A DNA stretch of 64,000 bases, taken from Rhodoferax sp. TH121 (GTDB lineage: Bacteria; Pseudomonadota; Gammaproteobacteria; Burkholderiales; Burkholderiaceae_C). A program made the position numbers and the translations under genes. This document shows, piece after piece, positions 15,826-22,718 of this stretch (position 1 is its first letter; each line of letters begins with the position of its first letter). Below the pieces are notes generated by a model. The model was not told the origin of the DNA. It saw only the letters and a program-made list of their open reading frames with translations, and made no database searches. The stretch covers positions 682,001 through 746,000 of the forward strand of contig NZ_NOXW01000021.1 of assembly GCF_002251855.1 (NCBI RefSeq). The letters are read 5' to 3'.

Positions 15826-16406
15826 CGAAGATGAACATTGCCAAAAGCGAGCTGATTCTGGGTGGCCAGAAAAGTGGCAAGTCGCGCCGCGCCGAGCTGC
15901 TGGCCCGCCAGTGGCTGGATGCTGCGCCGGATCATCAGGCGGTGCTGATCGCCACCGCCCAACCGTGGGACGATGAAATGCGCCAGCGCATTTCACGCCA
16001 TCAGGCCGATCGGGCACAGCGCGTGCCTGGCATGCGCACGGTGGAAGAACCGTTGGCATTGGCCGAGGCCATCCGCCAGCACAGCAATGCCTGCACCTTG
16101 GTGGTGGTGGATTGCCTGACGCTGTGGCTCACCAACCTGCTGATGCCTGCAGAAAATGCATCAAATAGTGCTGTACCCCCCATGGATACTGCGCAAATAG
16201 CTTCTCTTTTGATAGCGATTCAGGATGCGGTGGGTCCGGTGGTTCTGGTGGGTAACGAGATTGGTCTGGGCGTGATTCCCATGGGGCGTGAAGTGCGCGC
16301 CTTTGTGGATGCGCTGGGGCGCTTGAACCAGGATGTGGCTAGCGTGTGTGAGCGCGTGACCTTGATGGCGGCGGGGCTGCCTTTGACTTTGAAGGGTGCT
16401 GCGTGA
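15822..16406 (+). CDS. cobU: adenosylcobinamide kinase / adenosylcobinamide-phosphate guanylyltransferase CobU (CobP)
   Basis: 194 residues. It phosphorylates adenosylcobinamide and then transfers GMP, preparing the nucleotide loop. The P-loop is LGGQKSGKS near residue 14; the C-terminal GNEIGLGVIPMGREVRAFVDALGRLNQ block is diagnostic. The ATG at 15822 overlaps the preceding stop (ATGA). Residues about 112-131 (containing AQIASLLIA) are encoded by R1 copy 3 and fall in a usually variable loop before VGPVVLVGNE. The stop overlaps the first ATG of the next gene. Confidence 0.93.
   Translation: MTKMNIAKSELILGGQKSGKSRRAELLARQWLDAAPDHQAVLIATAQPWDDEMRQRISRHQADRAQRVPGMRTVEEPLALAEAIRQHSNACTLVVVDCLTLWLTNLLMPAENASNSAVPPMDTAQIASLLIAIQDAVGPVVLVGNEIGLGVIPMGREVRAFVDALGRLNQDVASVCERVTLMAAGLPLTLKGAA
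16157..16216 (-). repeat. dispersed repeat R1, copy 3 (inside cobU)
   Basis: Minus-strand reading starts GCTATCAAAAGAGAAGC, then TATTTGCGCAGTATCCATGG and GGGGGTACAG. In frame in cobU, with GCG-CAA read as Ala-Gln as in copies 1, 5 and 6. Confidence 0.75.
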
Positions 16407-17515
16407 TGGCGTGGTTGTTAGAAATCAGTCGGCGCCTTGGTGGACGGGGCGCAGGTGCAGTGGCCAAGAGCTTTGCTGCGTGTCCCCCGCCCGCGTTGCG
16501 GGCTCCTCCTTTACCTCCGCAAAGCCCTTGGCCACTGCGCCTGCTCAGGTGCTGGCGCAAAGGCCGGGCAGTAGTGCGTTTTGCGCAGGTCAAGGAGGAG
16601 CCTGCAAAGCAGGCGGGGGACACGGAGCAAAACGCGCTGCTGCCCCGCCTGAAGGTGGTGCTTGCATTGGTATTTGGATTTGCGGGTGCCGCCCATGCCC
16701 TGCAAGTCACCGACGACCGTGGCGTCACCATCACCTTAGCCGCCGCGCCGCAACGCATCGTGAGCCTGCTGCCTTCCTTAGCAGAAACCGTGTGCGAGCT
16801 GGGCCACTGCCAACGTATCGTCGGCGTGGACCGGTATTCCACCTACCCAGCCAGCCTGCAAAAGCTGCCCCAGCTGGGTGGCGGGCTGGACCCGAACATC
16901 GAGATGATCGTTGCCCTCAAACCCGATGTGGTGCTGATGGCCAAGTCATCACGCGCGGGCGAGCGGTTGGAGTCGCTGGGCATCAAGGTATTTGCATTGG
17001 AGCCCAAAACCCATGCGGATGTGCAACGCGTGATGCTCAAGCTTGGCCAGTTGCTGGAGGTGCAGGACGCCCAGCGCATCTGGCGCGCGATTGACGCGGG
17101 CGTCTCTGCTGCGGCCCAGTCGCTACCCGTCAAAGTGCGCGGCGCCAAGGTGTACTTTGAGGTGAACGAAGGGCCATATGCGGCGGGTGAATCGTCCTTC
17201 ATCGGCGAAACGCTGACCCGCTTGGGCGCTAAAAACATCGTGCCCGCCAAGCTGGGACCATTCCCCAAGCTCAACCCCGAGTTCATCGTGCGAGCCAACC
17301 CGGATGTGATCCTTATAGGTCAGCGCAGTGCAGGTGCCTTGATGGCTCGGCCGGGCTGGCAATCGATCCGCGCGCTGCGTGAAAACCGGGTGTGCATTTT
17401 CCCAACCGACGAGGCCAACGTGCTGGTGCGCCCTGGCCCGCGCATGGCCGAGGCCGCACGCATCATGGCTAAGTGTTTGGAGTCCAAGTCTCCCGCCAAT
17501 GGAGGCAAGCCGTGA
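16406..17515 (+). CDS. btuF: BtuF periplasmic cobalamin-binding protein (ABC transporter), N-terminus altered by repeats
   Basis: 369 residues if translation starts at the ATG overlapping the cobU stop. The conserved domain begins only near residue 97 (ALQVTDDRGVTITL, QRIVSLLPSLAETVCELG, VGVDRYSTYP) and ends in the FIGETLTRLGAKNIVP...RPGPRMAEAA segment typical of BtuF. A signal-peptide-like LPRLKVVLALVFGFAGAAHA lies at about residues 79-98. The stretch between the start and this signal is made of two R2 elements in opposite orientation, copies B and C. A GTG at 16574 could give a shorter, more plausible precursor. The start is therefore uncertain; the body of the protein is intact. It is followed by btuC and btuD. 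Confidence 0.85.
   Translation: MAWLLEISRRLGGRGAGAVAKSFAACPPPALRAPPLPPQSPWPLRLLRCWRKGRAVVRFAQVKEEPAKQAGDTEQNALLPRLKVVLALVFGFAGAAHALQVTDDRGVTITLAAAPQRIVSLLPSLAETVCELGHCQRIVGVDRYSTYPASLQKLPQLGGGLDPNIEMIVALKPDVVLMAKSSRAGERLESLGIKVFALEPKTHADVQRVMLKLGQLLEVQDAQRIWRAIDAGVSAAAQSLPVKVRGAKVYFEVNEGPYAAGESSFIGETLTRLGAKNIVPAKLGPFPKLNPEFIVRANPDVILIGQRSAGALMARPGWQSIRALRENRVCIFPTDEANVLVRPGPRMAEAARIMAKCLESKSPANGGKP
16451..16544 (-). repeat. R2 element, copy B (5' end of btuF, inverted)
   Basis: A 42-bp core (16477-16518) reads on the minus strand as GGAGG..AAAGGAGGA, then the hairpin GCCCGC-AAC-GCGGGC, then GGGGGACACGCA. The 26-base inverted arms (16451-16476 and 16519-16544) agree at 24 positions and are unlike the arms of copies A and C except for the inner TTTGC. 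Confidence 0.85.
16561..16650 (+). repeat. R2 element, copy C (5' end of btuF)
   Basis: A 42-bp core (16585-16626) matches copy A at all but a few bases, but the hairpin is GCCTGC-AAA-GCAGGC: C to T on one side and G to A on the other, a compensated change. The 24-base arms (16561-16584 and 16627-16650) match at 21 positions. Read in the btuF frame it gives AQVKEEPA..AGDTEQNAL, nearly the same peptide as in CobB. Confidence 0.85.
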
Positions 17516-18600
17516 CGAACCCGATGGTGCGTTGGTTGGCGCTGGCCGGCGTGCTGGCTGCACTCGTGCTGCTGGCCGTGGGCGTGTGTGTAGGCAGCAC
17601 CGGGTTTGAGAACCTGCTGACCCCTTTGCTGCACCCCGAGCAGGACCCCGGCCAGGCCGCCATGGCGCAGCAAATCGTCTGGCAGATCCGCCTGCCACGT
17701 ACAGCGGGTGCCTGGGCAGCCGGTGCGCTGCTGGGGTTGGCGGGAGCCGTGGCGCAAGGGCTGTTTCGCAACCCGCTGGCGGATCCGTATTTGCTGGGCA
17801 GCGCCTCGGGCGCCTCGTTGGGCGTTGCCTTGGCTTTGGCCGCGCTGGGCGGCGGGGCTGGCATGTTGGGCGGTGGCAGCCCCGGCAGCATGATGAATGG
17901 CGCGGTCGCGGTCAGCGTGTTTTCCAGCAGTGTGTGGGTGCGTATTGGTTTGACCGGGGCGGCCTTTTTCGGTGCCGTAGCGGCCGTTTTGCTCACCCTC
18001 ATGCTGAGCCGCGGCGTGGGCCATACGCTGCGCCTGCTGCTGGCGGGTGTGGTGGTGGGCGTGGTGCTGGGCGCCACCACGCATTTGGTACTGTTGTTCA
18101 CCCCCGATTCGCTGCAGGCCATGCAGGCCTTCATGCTGGGGTCTACCGCCTTTGTGGGCTGGACCTCATTCAGCTTAATGGCAGGCGTTTGGCTAGTGTG
18201 TGTGTTGGCCGCTTGGCTCCTGGCCCGGGTGCTCGATGGTCTGAGCCTTGGGGATGCAACGGCACTCAGCCTGGGGCTGCCGGTGGCGCCCATGCGCGCC
18301 GCTTTGGTGGCGGTGCTGGCGCTGGCGACCGGCACTGCGGTGGCGCAGACCGGGCTGATCGCTTTTGTGGGTCTGGCAGCTCCGCACCTGGTGCGCTCGG
18401 TCGTAAAAACTACGCACGCACACCTCATGCTGCTCTCCAGTCTGGTGGGCGGTGTGTTGCTCATGGGCGCAGATACCCTGGCGCGCGGCTTGCTGGCACC
18501 GCAGGAGTTGCCGGTGGGCGTGCTCACGGCGGTGCTGGGCGGCGGCTACCTGCTGTGGTTGATGCACCGGGGCGGTCGGCACAGTGGAGGTGCCGCATGA
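17512..18600 (+). CDS. btuC: cobalamin ABC transporter permease BtuC (FecCD family)
   Basis: 362 residues with about ten hydrophobic helices. Family landmarks include QIVWQIRLPRTAGAWAAGA, GLFRNPLADPYLLG and GLIAFVGLAAPHLVRS, as in BtuC/FhuB-type permeases. The GTG at 17512 overlaps the btuF stop (GTGA) and has GGAGG six bases upstream. It forms the membrane channel for corrinoid import with the adjacent BtuF and BtuD. The central loop (GGGAGMLGGGSPGSM) is longer and more Gly-rich than usual. Confidence 0.93.
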   Translation: MTNPMVRWLALAGVLAALVLLAVGVCVGSTGFENLLTPLLHPEQDPGQAAMAQQIVWQIRLPRTAGAWAAGALLGLAGAVAQGLFRNPLADPYLLGSASGASLGVALALAALGGGAGMLGGGSPGSMMNGAVAVSVFSSSVWVRIGLTGAAFFGAVAAVLLTLMLSRGVGHTLRLLLAGVVVGVVLGATTHLVLLFTPDSLQAMQAFMLGSTAFVGWTSFSLMAGVWLVCVLAAWLLARVLDGLSLGDATALSLGLPVAPMRAALVAVLALATGTAVAQTGLIAFVGLAAPHLVRSVVKTTHAHLMLLSSLVGGVLLMGADTLARGLLAPQELPVGVLTAVLGGGYLLWLMHRGGRHSGGAA

Positions 18601-19412
18601 GTCAGAACGGTGCTATGAATAGCATAGCTATTCGCGCAGATTCCGTAAGGGCTAGTCTCGGAAATGGCATCGCAAAGCAGCAGGTGCTGCACGGTGTTTC
18701 GCTGGACATTGCAGCGGGCCAATGGACCAGCATCGTCGGCCCCAACGGTGCGGGCAAGTCCACCTTGTTGTGTTGTCTGGCCGGCGTGTTACCGCACAGC
18801 GGCACGGTGTCCTTGTTCGGCAAGCCCCTGCTGGCCTTGCCACCGCGCGAGCGCGCCCGCCAACTCGCCTGGCTGGGCCAGAACGAAGCCTCTGCGGATG
18901 ATTTGACGGTGTGGGACGTGGCCTTGCTGGGCCGGCTGCCGCACCAGGCGTGGCTAGCCCCCGCCAGTGCGGCCGACCATACGGCCGTAGAGCAGGCCTT
19001 GCGCGCCACCCAAGCCTGGGACTGGCGTTGCCGCGCGCTCGGTCAGCTTAGCGGCGGCGAGCGCCAACGGGTGCTGCTGGCGCGTGCGCTGGCAGTGCAA
19101 GCCCAAGTGTTGCTGATGGACGAACCCTTGGCCAATCTGGACCCACCGCACCAGGCCGATTGGCTGGACGTGGTGCGCGCCTTGGTGGCGCAGGGCACCA
19201 CGGTAGTGAGTGTGTTGCACGAAATCAGCATGGCCCTGCATGCCGACCAGGTGGTGGTGATGGCGCAAGGGCGGGTGACGCACCACGGTCTAAGCAATGA
19301 CGCAAGAACCCATGCAGAGCTGGTTGATGTGTTCGACCACCGCGTTGCCATCCACGCCATCGACGGTCAGTGGGTGGCGCTGCCAGCCAAGCGCAGGGAG
19401 GTCCCCAACTGA
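18597..19412 (+). CDS. btuD: cobalamin ABC transporter ATP-binding protein BtuD
   Basis: 271 residues. Walker A GPNGAGKST at 48-56, signature LSGGERQR, Walker B VLLMDEPLANLD, and an H-loop VLHEIS. It powers import through BtuC. The ATG overlaps the btuC stop (ATGA); the frame is open far upstream, but that part is a shadow of btuC. Residues 6-23 come from R1 copy 4, which sits just before the first beta strand, so the original N-terminus has been lengthened or replaced by repeat sequence. Confidence 0.93.
   Translation: MSQNGAMNSIAIRADSVRASLGNGIAKQQVLHGVSLDIAAGQWTSIVGPNGAGKSTLLCCLAGVLPHSGTVSLFGKPLLALPPRERARQLAWLGQNEASADDLTVWDVALLGRLPHQAWLAPASAADHTAVEQALRATQAWDWRCRALGQLSGGERQRVLLARALAVQAQVLLMDEPLANLDPPHQADWLDVVRALVAQGTTVVSVLHEISMALHADQVVVMAQGRVTHHGLSNDARTHAELVDVFDHRVAIHAIDGQWVALPAKRREVPN
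18612..18666 (+). repeat. dispersed repeat R1, copy 4 (5' end of btuD)
   Basis: GCTATGAATAGCATAGC, then TATTCGCGCAGATTCCGT and AGGGCTAGTCTCGG. In frame, but in a different reading phase from copies 1, 3, 5 and 6. Confidence 0.75.
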
Positions 19413-19473
19413 CATTACTGTGCTCGCCATTGTTGAGTTGTCTGTATTTTTTTCATTCACAAGGAGTAAGACC

Positions 19474-20151
19474 ATGCATATCGAACCCGGACTGGTTGAC
19501 GGTTCCAAAATTTTCCTGAGTTACGCCACAGGCACCGCTGCCGTTGTTTATGCAAGCAAACTGGCCTTGGATGCGGTCAAGAAGGATGGCGTCCTGTCTC
19601 TGCTGTTGCGCAGCCTGCTGTGCGTCGCTTTGGTGTTTTCTTTCTTTGAACTGTTGCCGCACCATCCTGTGGGCGTATCCGAAGTGCATTTGATTCTGGG
19701 CACTACCTTGTTGCTGGTCTTTGGCGTGGCACCCGCTGCACTGGGGCTGGCGGGTGGTCTGGCGATCCAGAGTCTGTTTTTTGCGCAACAGGATTTGCCG
19801 CAGTACGGCATGAATGTCACCACCTTGCTGGTGCCTCTGTTCGCCACCCATGCACTGGCGCGCCGGATTGTTCCCCAGAGCATGGCCTACGTGGACATCA
19901 GCTACCAACAGGCGTTCAAGCTGTCGGTGGCCTACCAGGGCGGCATCGTGATGTGGGTCGGTTTCTGGGCTTTGTATGGCCGTGGTTTCAATACAGAGAA
20001 CTTTGCACAGATTGGCAGTTTTGGTGCCGCCTACATGACCGTGGTGTTGCTGGAGCCGCTGGTTGACTTAGGCGTGTTGGCCGCCGCCAAGGCCTTACAT
20101 CGACTCAAAGGCAGTGCCTTGGTTGAGCAGCGCCTGTACAGCGCCACCTGA
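19474..20151 (+). CDS. CbiM-like energy-coupling-factor transporter permease (probable cobalt uptake)
   Basis: 226 residues, six or seven hydrophobic helices. It opens MHIEPGLVDGSKIFLSYATG, and the HPVGVSEVHLILG...FGVAPAALGLAGGL..Q..FFAQQDLPQYGMN block matches the CbiM family pattern, in which the N-terminal Met-His helps to bind the metal. An AAGGAG site precedes the ATG at 19474; earlier in-frame starts lie within btuD. A separate CbiQ/CbiO pair is not seen here, so either those subunits are encoded elsewhere or it works differently. Its place between btuD and cobO fits cobalt supply for cobalamin synthesis. Confidence 0.72.
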   Translation: MHIEPGLVDGSKIFLSYATGTAAVVYASKLALDAVKKDGVLSLLLRSLLCVALVFSFFELLPHHPVGVSEVHLILGTTLLLVFGVAPAALGLAGGLAIQSLFFAQQDLPQYGMNVTTLLVPLFATHALARRIVPQSMAYVDISYQQAFKLSVAYQGGIVMWVGFWALYGRGFNTENFAQIGSFGAAYMTVVLLEPLVDLGVLAAAKALHRLKGSALVEQRLYSAT

Positions 20152-20162
20152 TAGGACGACCC

Positions 20163-20732
20163 GTGGAAATTGAAACTCCTCCCGTCGATTACGAGCGCGT
20201 TATTCCCACGGCCGAGCGTCGCGGCCTGGTGCTCATACATACCGGAAATGGCAAAGGCAAAAGCACTGCCGCATTCGGGCTGGCATTGCGCGCGCATGGG
20301 CGCGGCAAGGCCGTCAAGGTCTACCAATTCATGAAGGTGCCCAGCGCGCGCTTTGGCGAACACCGCCTGTTTGAGCAACTGGGCATCCCCATCGAGGGCC
20401 TGGGTGACGGGTTCAGTTGGAAGAGCAAGGACTTGGACCACTCGGCTCAGCTGGCGCTGGAGGGCTGGGCCAAGGCGGAGGCCACGATTCGCGCGGGTGA
20501 GCACTTCATGGTGGTGCTGGATGAAATCATGTACCCGCTGCGCTACGGTTGGATTCCGCTGGACACGATCCTGCGTTGCCTGCGAGAGCGGCCAGCCCAC
20601 GTGCATGTGGTGCTGACCGGCCGCAATGCGCCGTCCGAGCTGGTGGAGCTGGCGGACACAGTGACCGAGATGACGCTGGTCAAGCACCACTTCAATGCAG
20701 GCGTTCCTGCCCAACGTGGCATCGAAGATTGA
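20163..20732 (+). CDS. cobO: cob(I)yrinic acid a,c-diamide adenosyltransferase CobO/BtuR
   Basis: 189 residues. P-loop HTGNGKGKS at about 26-34, with DEIMYPLRYGW and VLTGRNAP further on, all standard for the CobA/CobO/BtuR family. It attaches the 5'-deoxyadenosyl group to the corrinoid cobalt, in both de novo synthesis and salvage. It starts with GTG and follows the CbiM-like gene by 11 bases; the second BtuF paralog starts two bases after its stop. Confidence 0.95.
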   Translation: MEIETPPVDYERVIPTAERRGLVLIHTGNGKGKSTAAFGLALRAHGRGKAVKVYQFMKVPSARFGEHRLFEQLGIPIEGLGDGFSWKSKDLDHSAQLALEGWAKAEATIRAGEHFMVVLDEIMYPLRYGWIPLDTILRCLRERPAHVHVVLTGRNAPSELVELADTVTEMTLVKHHFNAGVPAQRGIED

Positions 20733-20734
20733 CC

Positions 20735-21619
20735 ATGTCTGCTTCGGCTCTGCGTTCCTTCACTGCGGCATCGGGTGCGGCACTGCGCCTGATGCCCGCA
20801 GTGTCTTCGCTGGCGGCGCTGGGCTTGTTCTCTGGCATGACCATGGCGCAGGGCGTGTCGCCCGTGTCGCGCATCGTGACAATGTCCCCCTCGCTGACCG
20901 AAGCCGTGTGTGCACTGGGCCGTTGTGCACAACTGGTGGGCACAGACCGGTATTCCACTTGGCCCGGTTCGGTGCAAGTATTGCCCAAATTGGGTGGGCT
21001 GGAAGACGCGCAGATCGAACGCATCGTCACCCTGCGGCCCAACCTGGTGGTGCTGGGCCCGCGCAGCCGCGCCGGGGAGCGCTTGCAGGCCCTGGGCGTG
21101 CCAGTGCTGACTTTTGATGCCCGCACCCACGCAGACCTGAAACGCATGTTGCTCAAACTGGGCGACGCGCTTGGCGAGACCGCCCGTGCGACCGAACTGG
21201 TGGCACGCCTGGATGCCGAGATGGACGCTGCTGCAACACGTATGCCCGCCGCCTTGCGCGGGCGCACGGTGTATGTGGAGGTGGGGCCCGCACCCACAGC
21301 CGCCAGCGAGAAAAGTTTCATCGGCGAAACCGTGGCCCGCCTGGGCCTGGTGAATGTGGTGGGGGGCGAGCTGGGCCTGTTCCCCAAGATCAACCCCGAG
21401 CTGTTGCTGCGCCGCCCGCCCGACCTGATCATTGGCCCGCGCGCCACGCTGGCCAATCTGGCTGACCGCCCCGGCTGGGCAACGCTGCCCGCGGTGCGCC
21501 AGCAGCAGCTGTGTCTGCTGGATGCGGATCGCATGGACCTGCTGTCGCGCCCTGGCCCCCGCCTGGGCGAGGCAGCCCAGATGCTGGTGGACTGCCTCAA
21601 GGCATTGCCGCCCCGTTAA
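20735..21619 (+). CDS. second BtuF-like periplasmic corrinoid-binding protein
   Basis: 294 residues with an N-terminal signal peptide (hydrophobic stretch ending at TMAQG, about residue 40). The mature part is clearly homologous to the btuF product at 16.4 kb over its full length: shared blocks include SLTEAVCALG, GTDRYSTWP, SRAGERL, FIGETVARLG, LFPKINPE and LSRPGPRLGEAA. A duplication within the locus is the simplest origin. No second permease pair follows, so it may share BtuCD or supply a different corrinoid. The start at 20735 is the first ATG after cobO. Confidence 0.87.
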   Translation: MSASALRSFTAASGAALRLMPAVSSLAALGLFSGMTMAQGVSPVSRIVTMSPSLTEAVCALGRCAQLVGTDRYSTWPGSVQVLPKLGGLEDAQIERIVTLRPNLVVLGPRSRAGERLQALGVPVLTFDARTHADLKRMLLKLGDALGETARATELVARLDAEMDAAATRMPAALRGRTVYVEVGPAPTAASEKSFIGETVARLGLVNVVGGELGLFPKINPELLLRRPPDLIIGPRATLANLADRPGWATLPAVRQQQLCLLDADRMDLLSRPGPRLGEAAQMLVDCLKALPPR

Positions 21620-21639
21620 TCCTTATCCGAGAAAAACCT

Positions 21640-22701
21640 ATGCAAACCCGAAAGATTCCCGCCACCATCGTTACCGGCTTCCTGGGCAGCGGCAAGACCA
21701 CGCTCTTGCGCGAGCTGCTGGCCAACGCCCAGGGCCGCCGCATTGCCGTCATCGTCAATGAGTTTGGCGAGCTGGGCATTGACGGCGAATTGCTGCGAGG
21801 CTGCGGCATCGGCTGTGATGAAAACGGCGAAGAGAACGGCCAGCTCTATGAACTGGCCAATGGCTGCCTGTGCTGCACCGTGCAGGAAGAATTCGCGCCG
21901 GTGATGGAAAAGTTGGCTGCGCGCCGCGACCAGATCGATCACCTGGTCATCGAGACCTCGGGCCTGGCGCTACCGAAGCCGCTGGTGCAAGCCTTCCAGT
22001 GGCCCGCACTGCGCAACACCTTCACCGTGGACTCCGTCATCACCGTGGTGGACGCGCCCGCCGTGGCGGCCGGTGACTTTGCGGATGACCCCGTGGCTGT
22101 GGACGCCCAGCGCCGCGCCGACGACAACCTGGACCACGACTCACCGCTGCATGAGTTGTTTGAAGACCAGCTGGCCACGGCCGACCTGGTGATCGTGCAC
22201 AAGACGGATGGCGTGACGCCTGCTCAGCTGGTGGATGTGGAAGCCGCAATCCGTAAGGAAACCCAGCCCGGCGTGAAGCTGGTGCATGGCCAGCATGGTC
22301 GCATCGCCATCGATTTGCTGCTGGGCCTGGAGCGTGCGGTGGAAGACCAAATTGACAACCGCAAGACCCACCACGACGAGGAGGAAGACCACGACCACGA
22401 TGCCTTCGACTCCGTGCAGGTGACGCTGGATGTGCCCAGCCGCGACGGCTTGCTGGCTGCTTTGAAGGATTTGGTGGGGCGCCATGAGATCTACCGTGCC
22501 AAGGGCTTTGTAGCCTTGTCCGGTGCGGCCATGCGCCTGGTGGTGCAGGGCGTGGGTACAAGGTTTGACAGCTACTTTGACCGTGCGTGGGCTGCGGGCG
22601 AGACACGTCAGTCGCGTCTGGTGCTGATCGGCTCCGAACTCAATGGTCCAGCCCTGCAGGCCGAGCTGAACGCCGCATTGGCTACGCCGGTCGCTGCTTA
22701 A
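21640..22701 (+). CDS. cobW: CobW family GTPase metallochaperone
   Basis: 353 residues. GTPase P-loop GFLGSGKTT at 13-21; NEFGELGIDGELL; the metal-binding NGCLCC motif (CxCC); a His/Asp-rich loop (HHDEEEDHDHD) in the middle; and a CobW C-terminal domain ending GPALQAELNAAL. CobW-type proteins deliver cobalt to CobN-dependent chelatase in aerobic cobalamin synthesis, which fits its position directly before cobN. The start at 21640 follows a short leader rather than the longer open frame. Confidence 0.93.
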   Translation: MQTRKIPATIVTGFLGSGKTTLLRELLANAQGRRIAVIVNEFGELGIDGELLRGCGIGCDENGEENGQLYELANGCLCCTVQEEFAPVMEKLAARRDQIDHLVIETSGLALPKPLVQAFQWPALRNTFTVDSVITVVDAPAVAAGDFADDPVAVDAQRRADDNLDHDSPLHELFEDQLATADLVIVHKTDGVTPAQLVDVEAAIRKETQPGVKLVHGQHGRIAIDLLLGLERAVEDQIDNRKTHHDEEEDHDHDAFDSVQVTLDVPSRDGLLAALKDLVGRHEIYRAKGFVALSGAAMRLVVQGVGTRFDSYFDRAWAAGETRQSRLVLIGSELNGPALQAELNAALATPVAA

Positions 22702-22718
22702 ACAGAAAGCCACACGCC

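Noticed and set aside
14262..16650. R2 elements as integron attC sites
   Set aside because: The GTTTTGC/GCAAAAC ends resemble core-site ends superficially, but the RYYYAAC/GTTRRRY boxes and extrahelical-base layout are not present, and no integrase or cassette structure is seen.
22587..22718. 44-codon upstream extension of cobN overlapping cobW
   Set aside because: The ATG at 22719 directly opens the conserved N-terminus and the extension lies wholly in the cobW frame's shadow.
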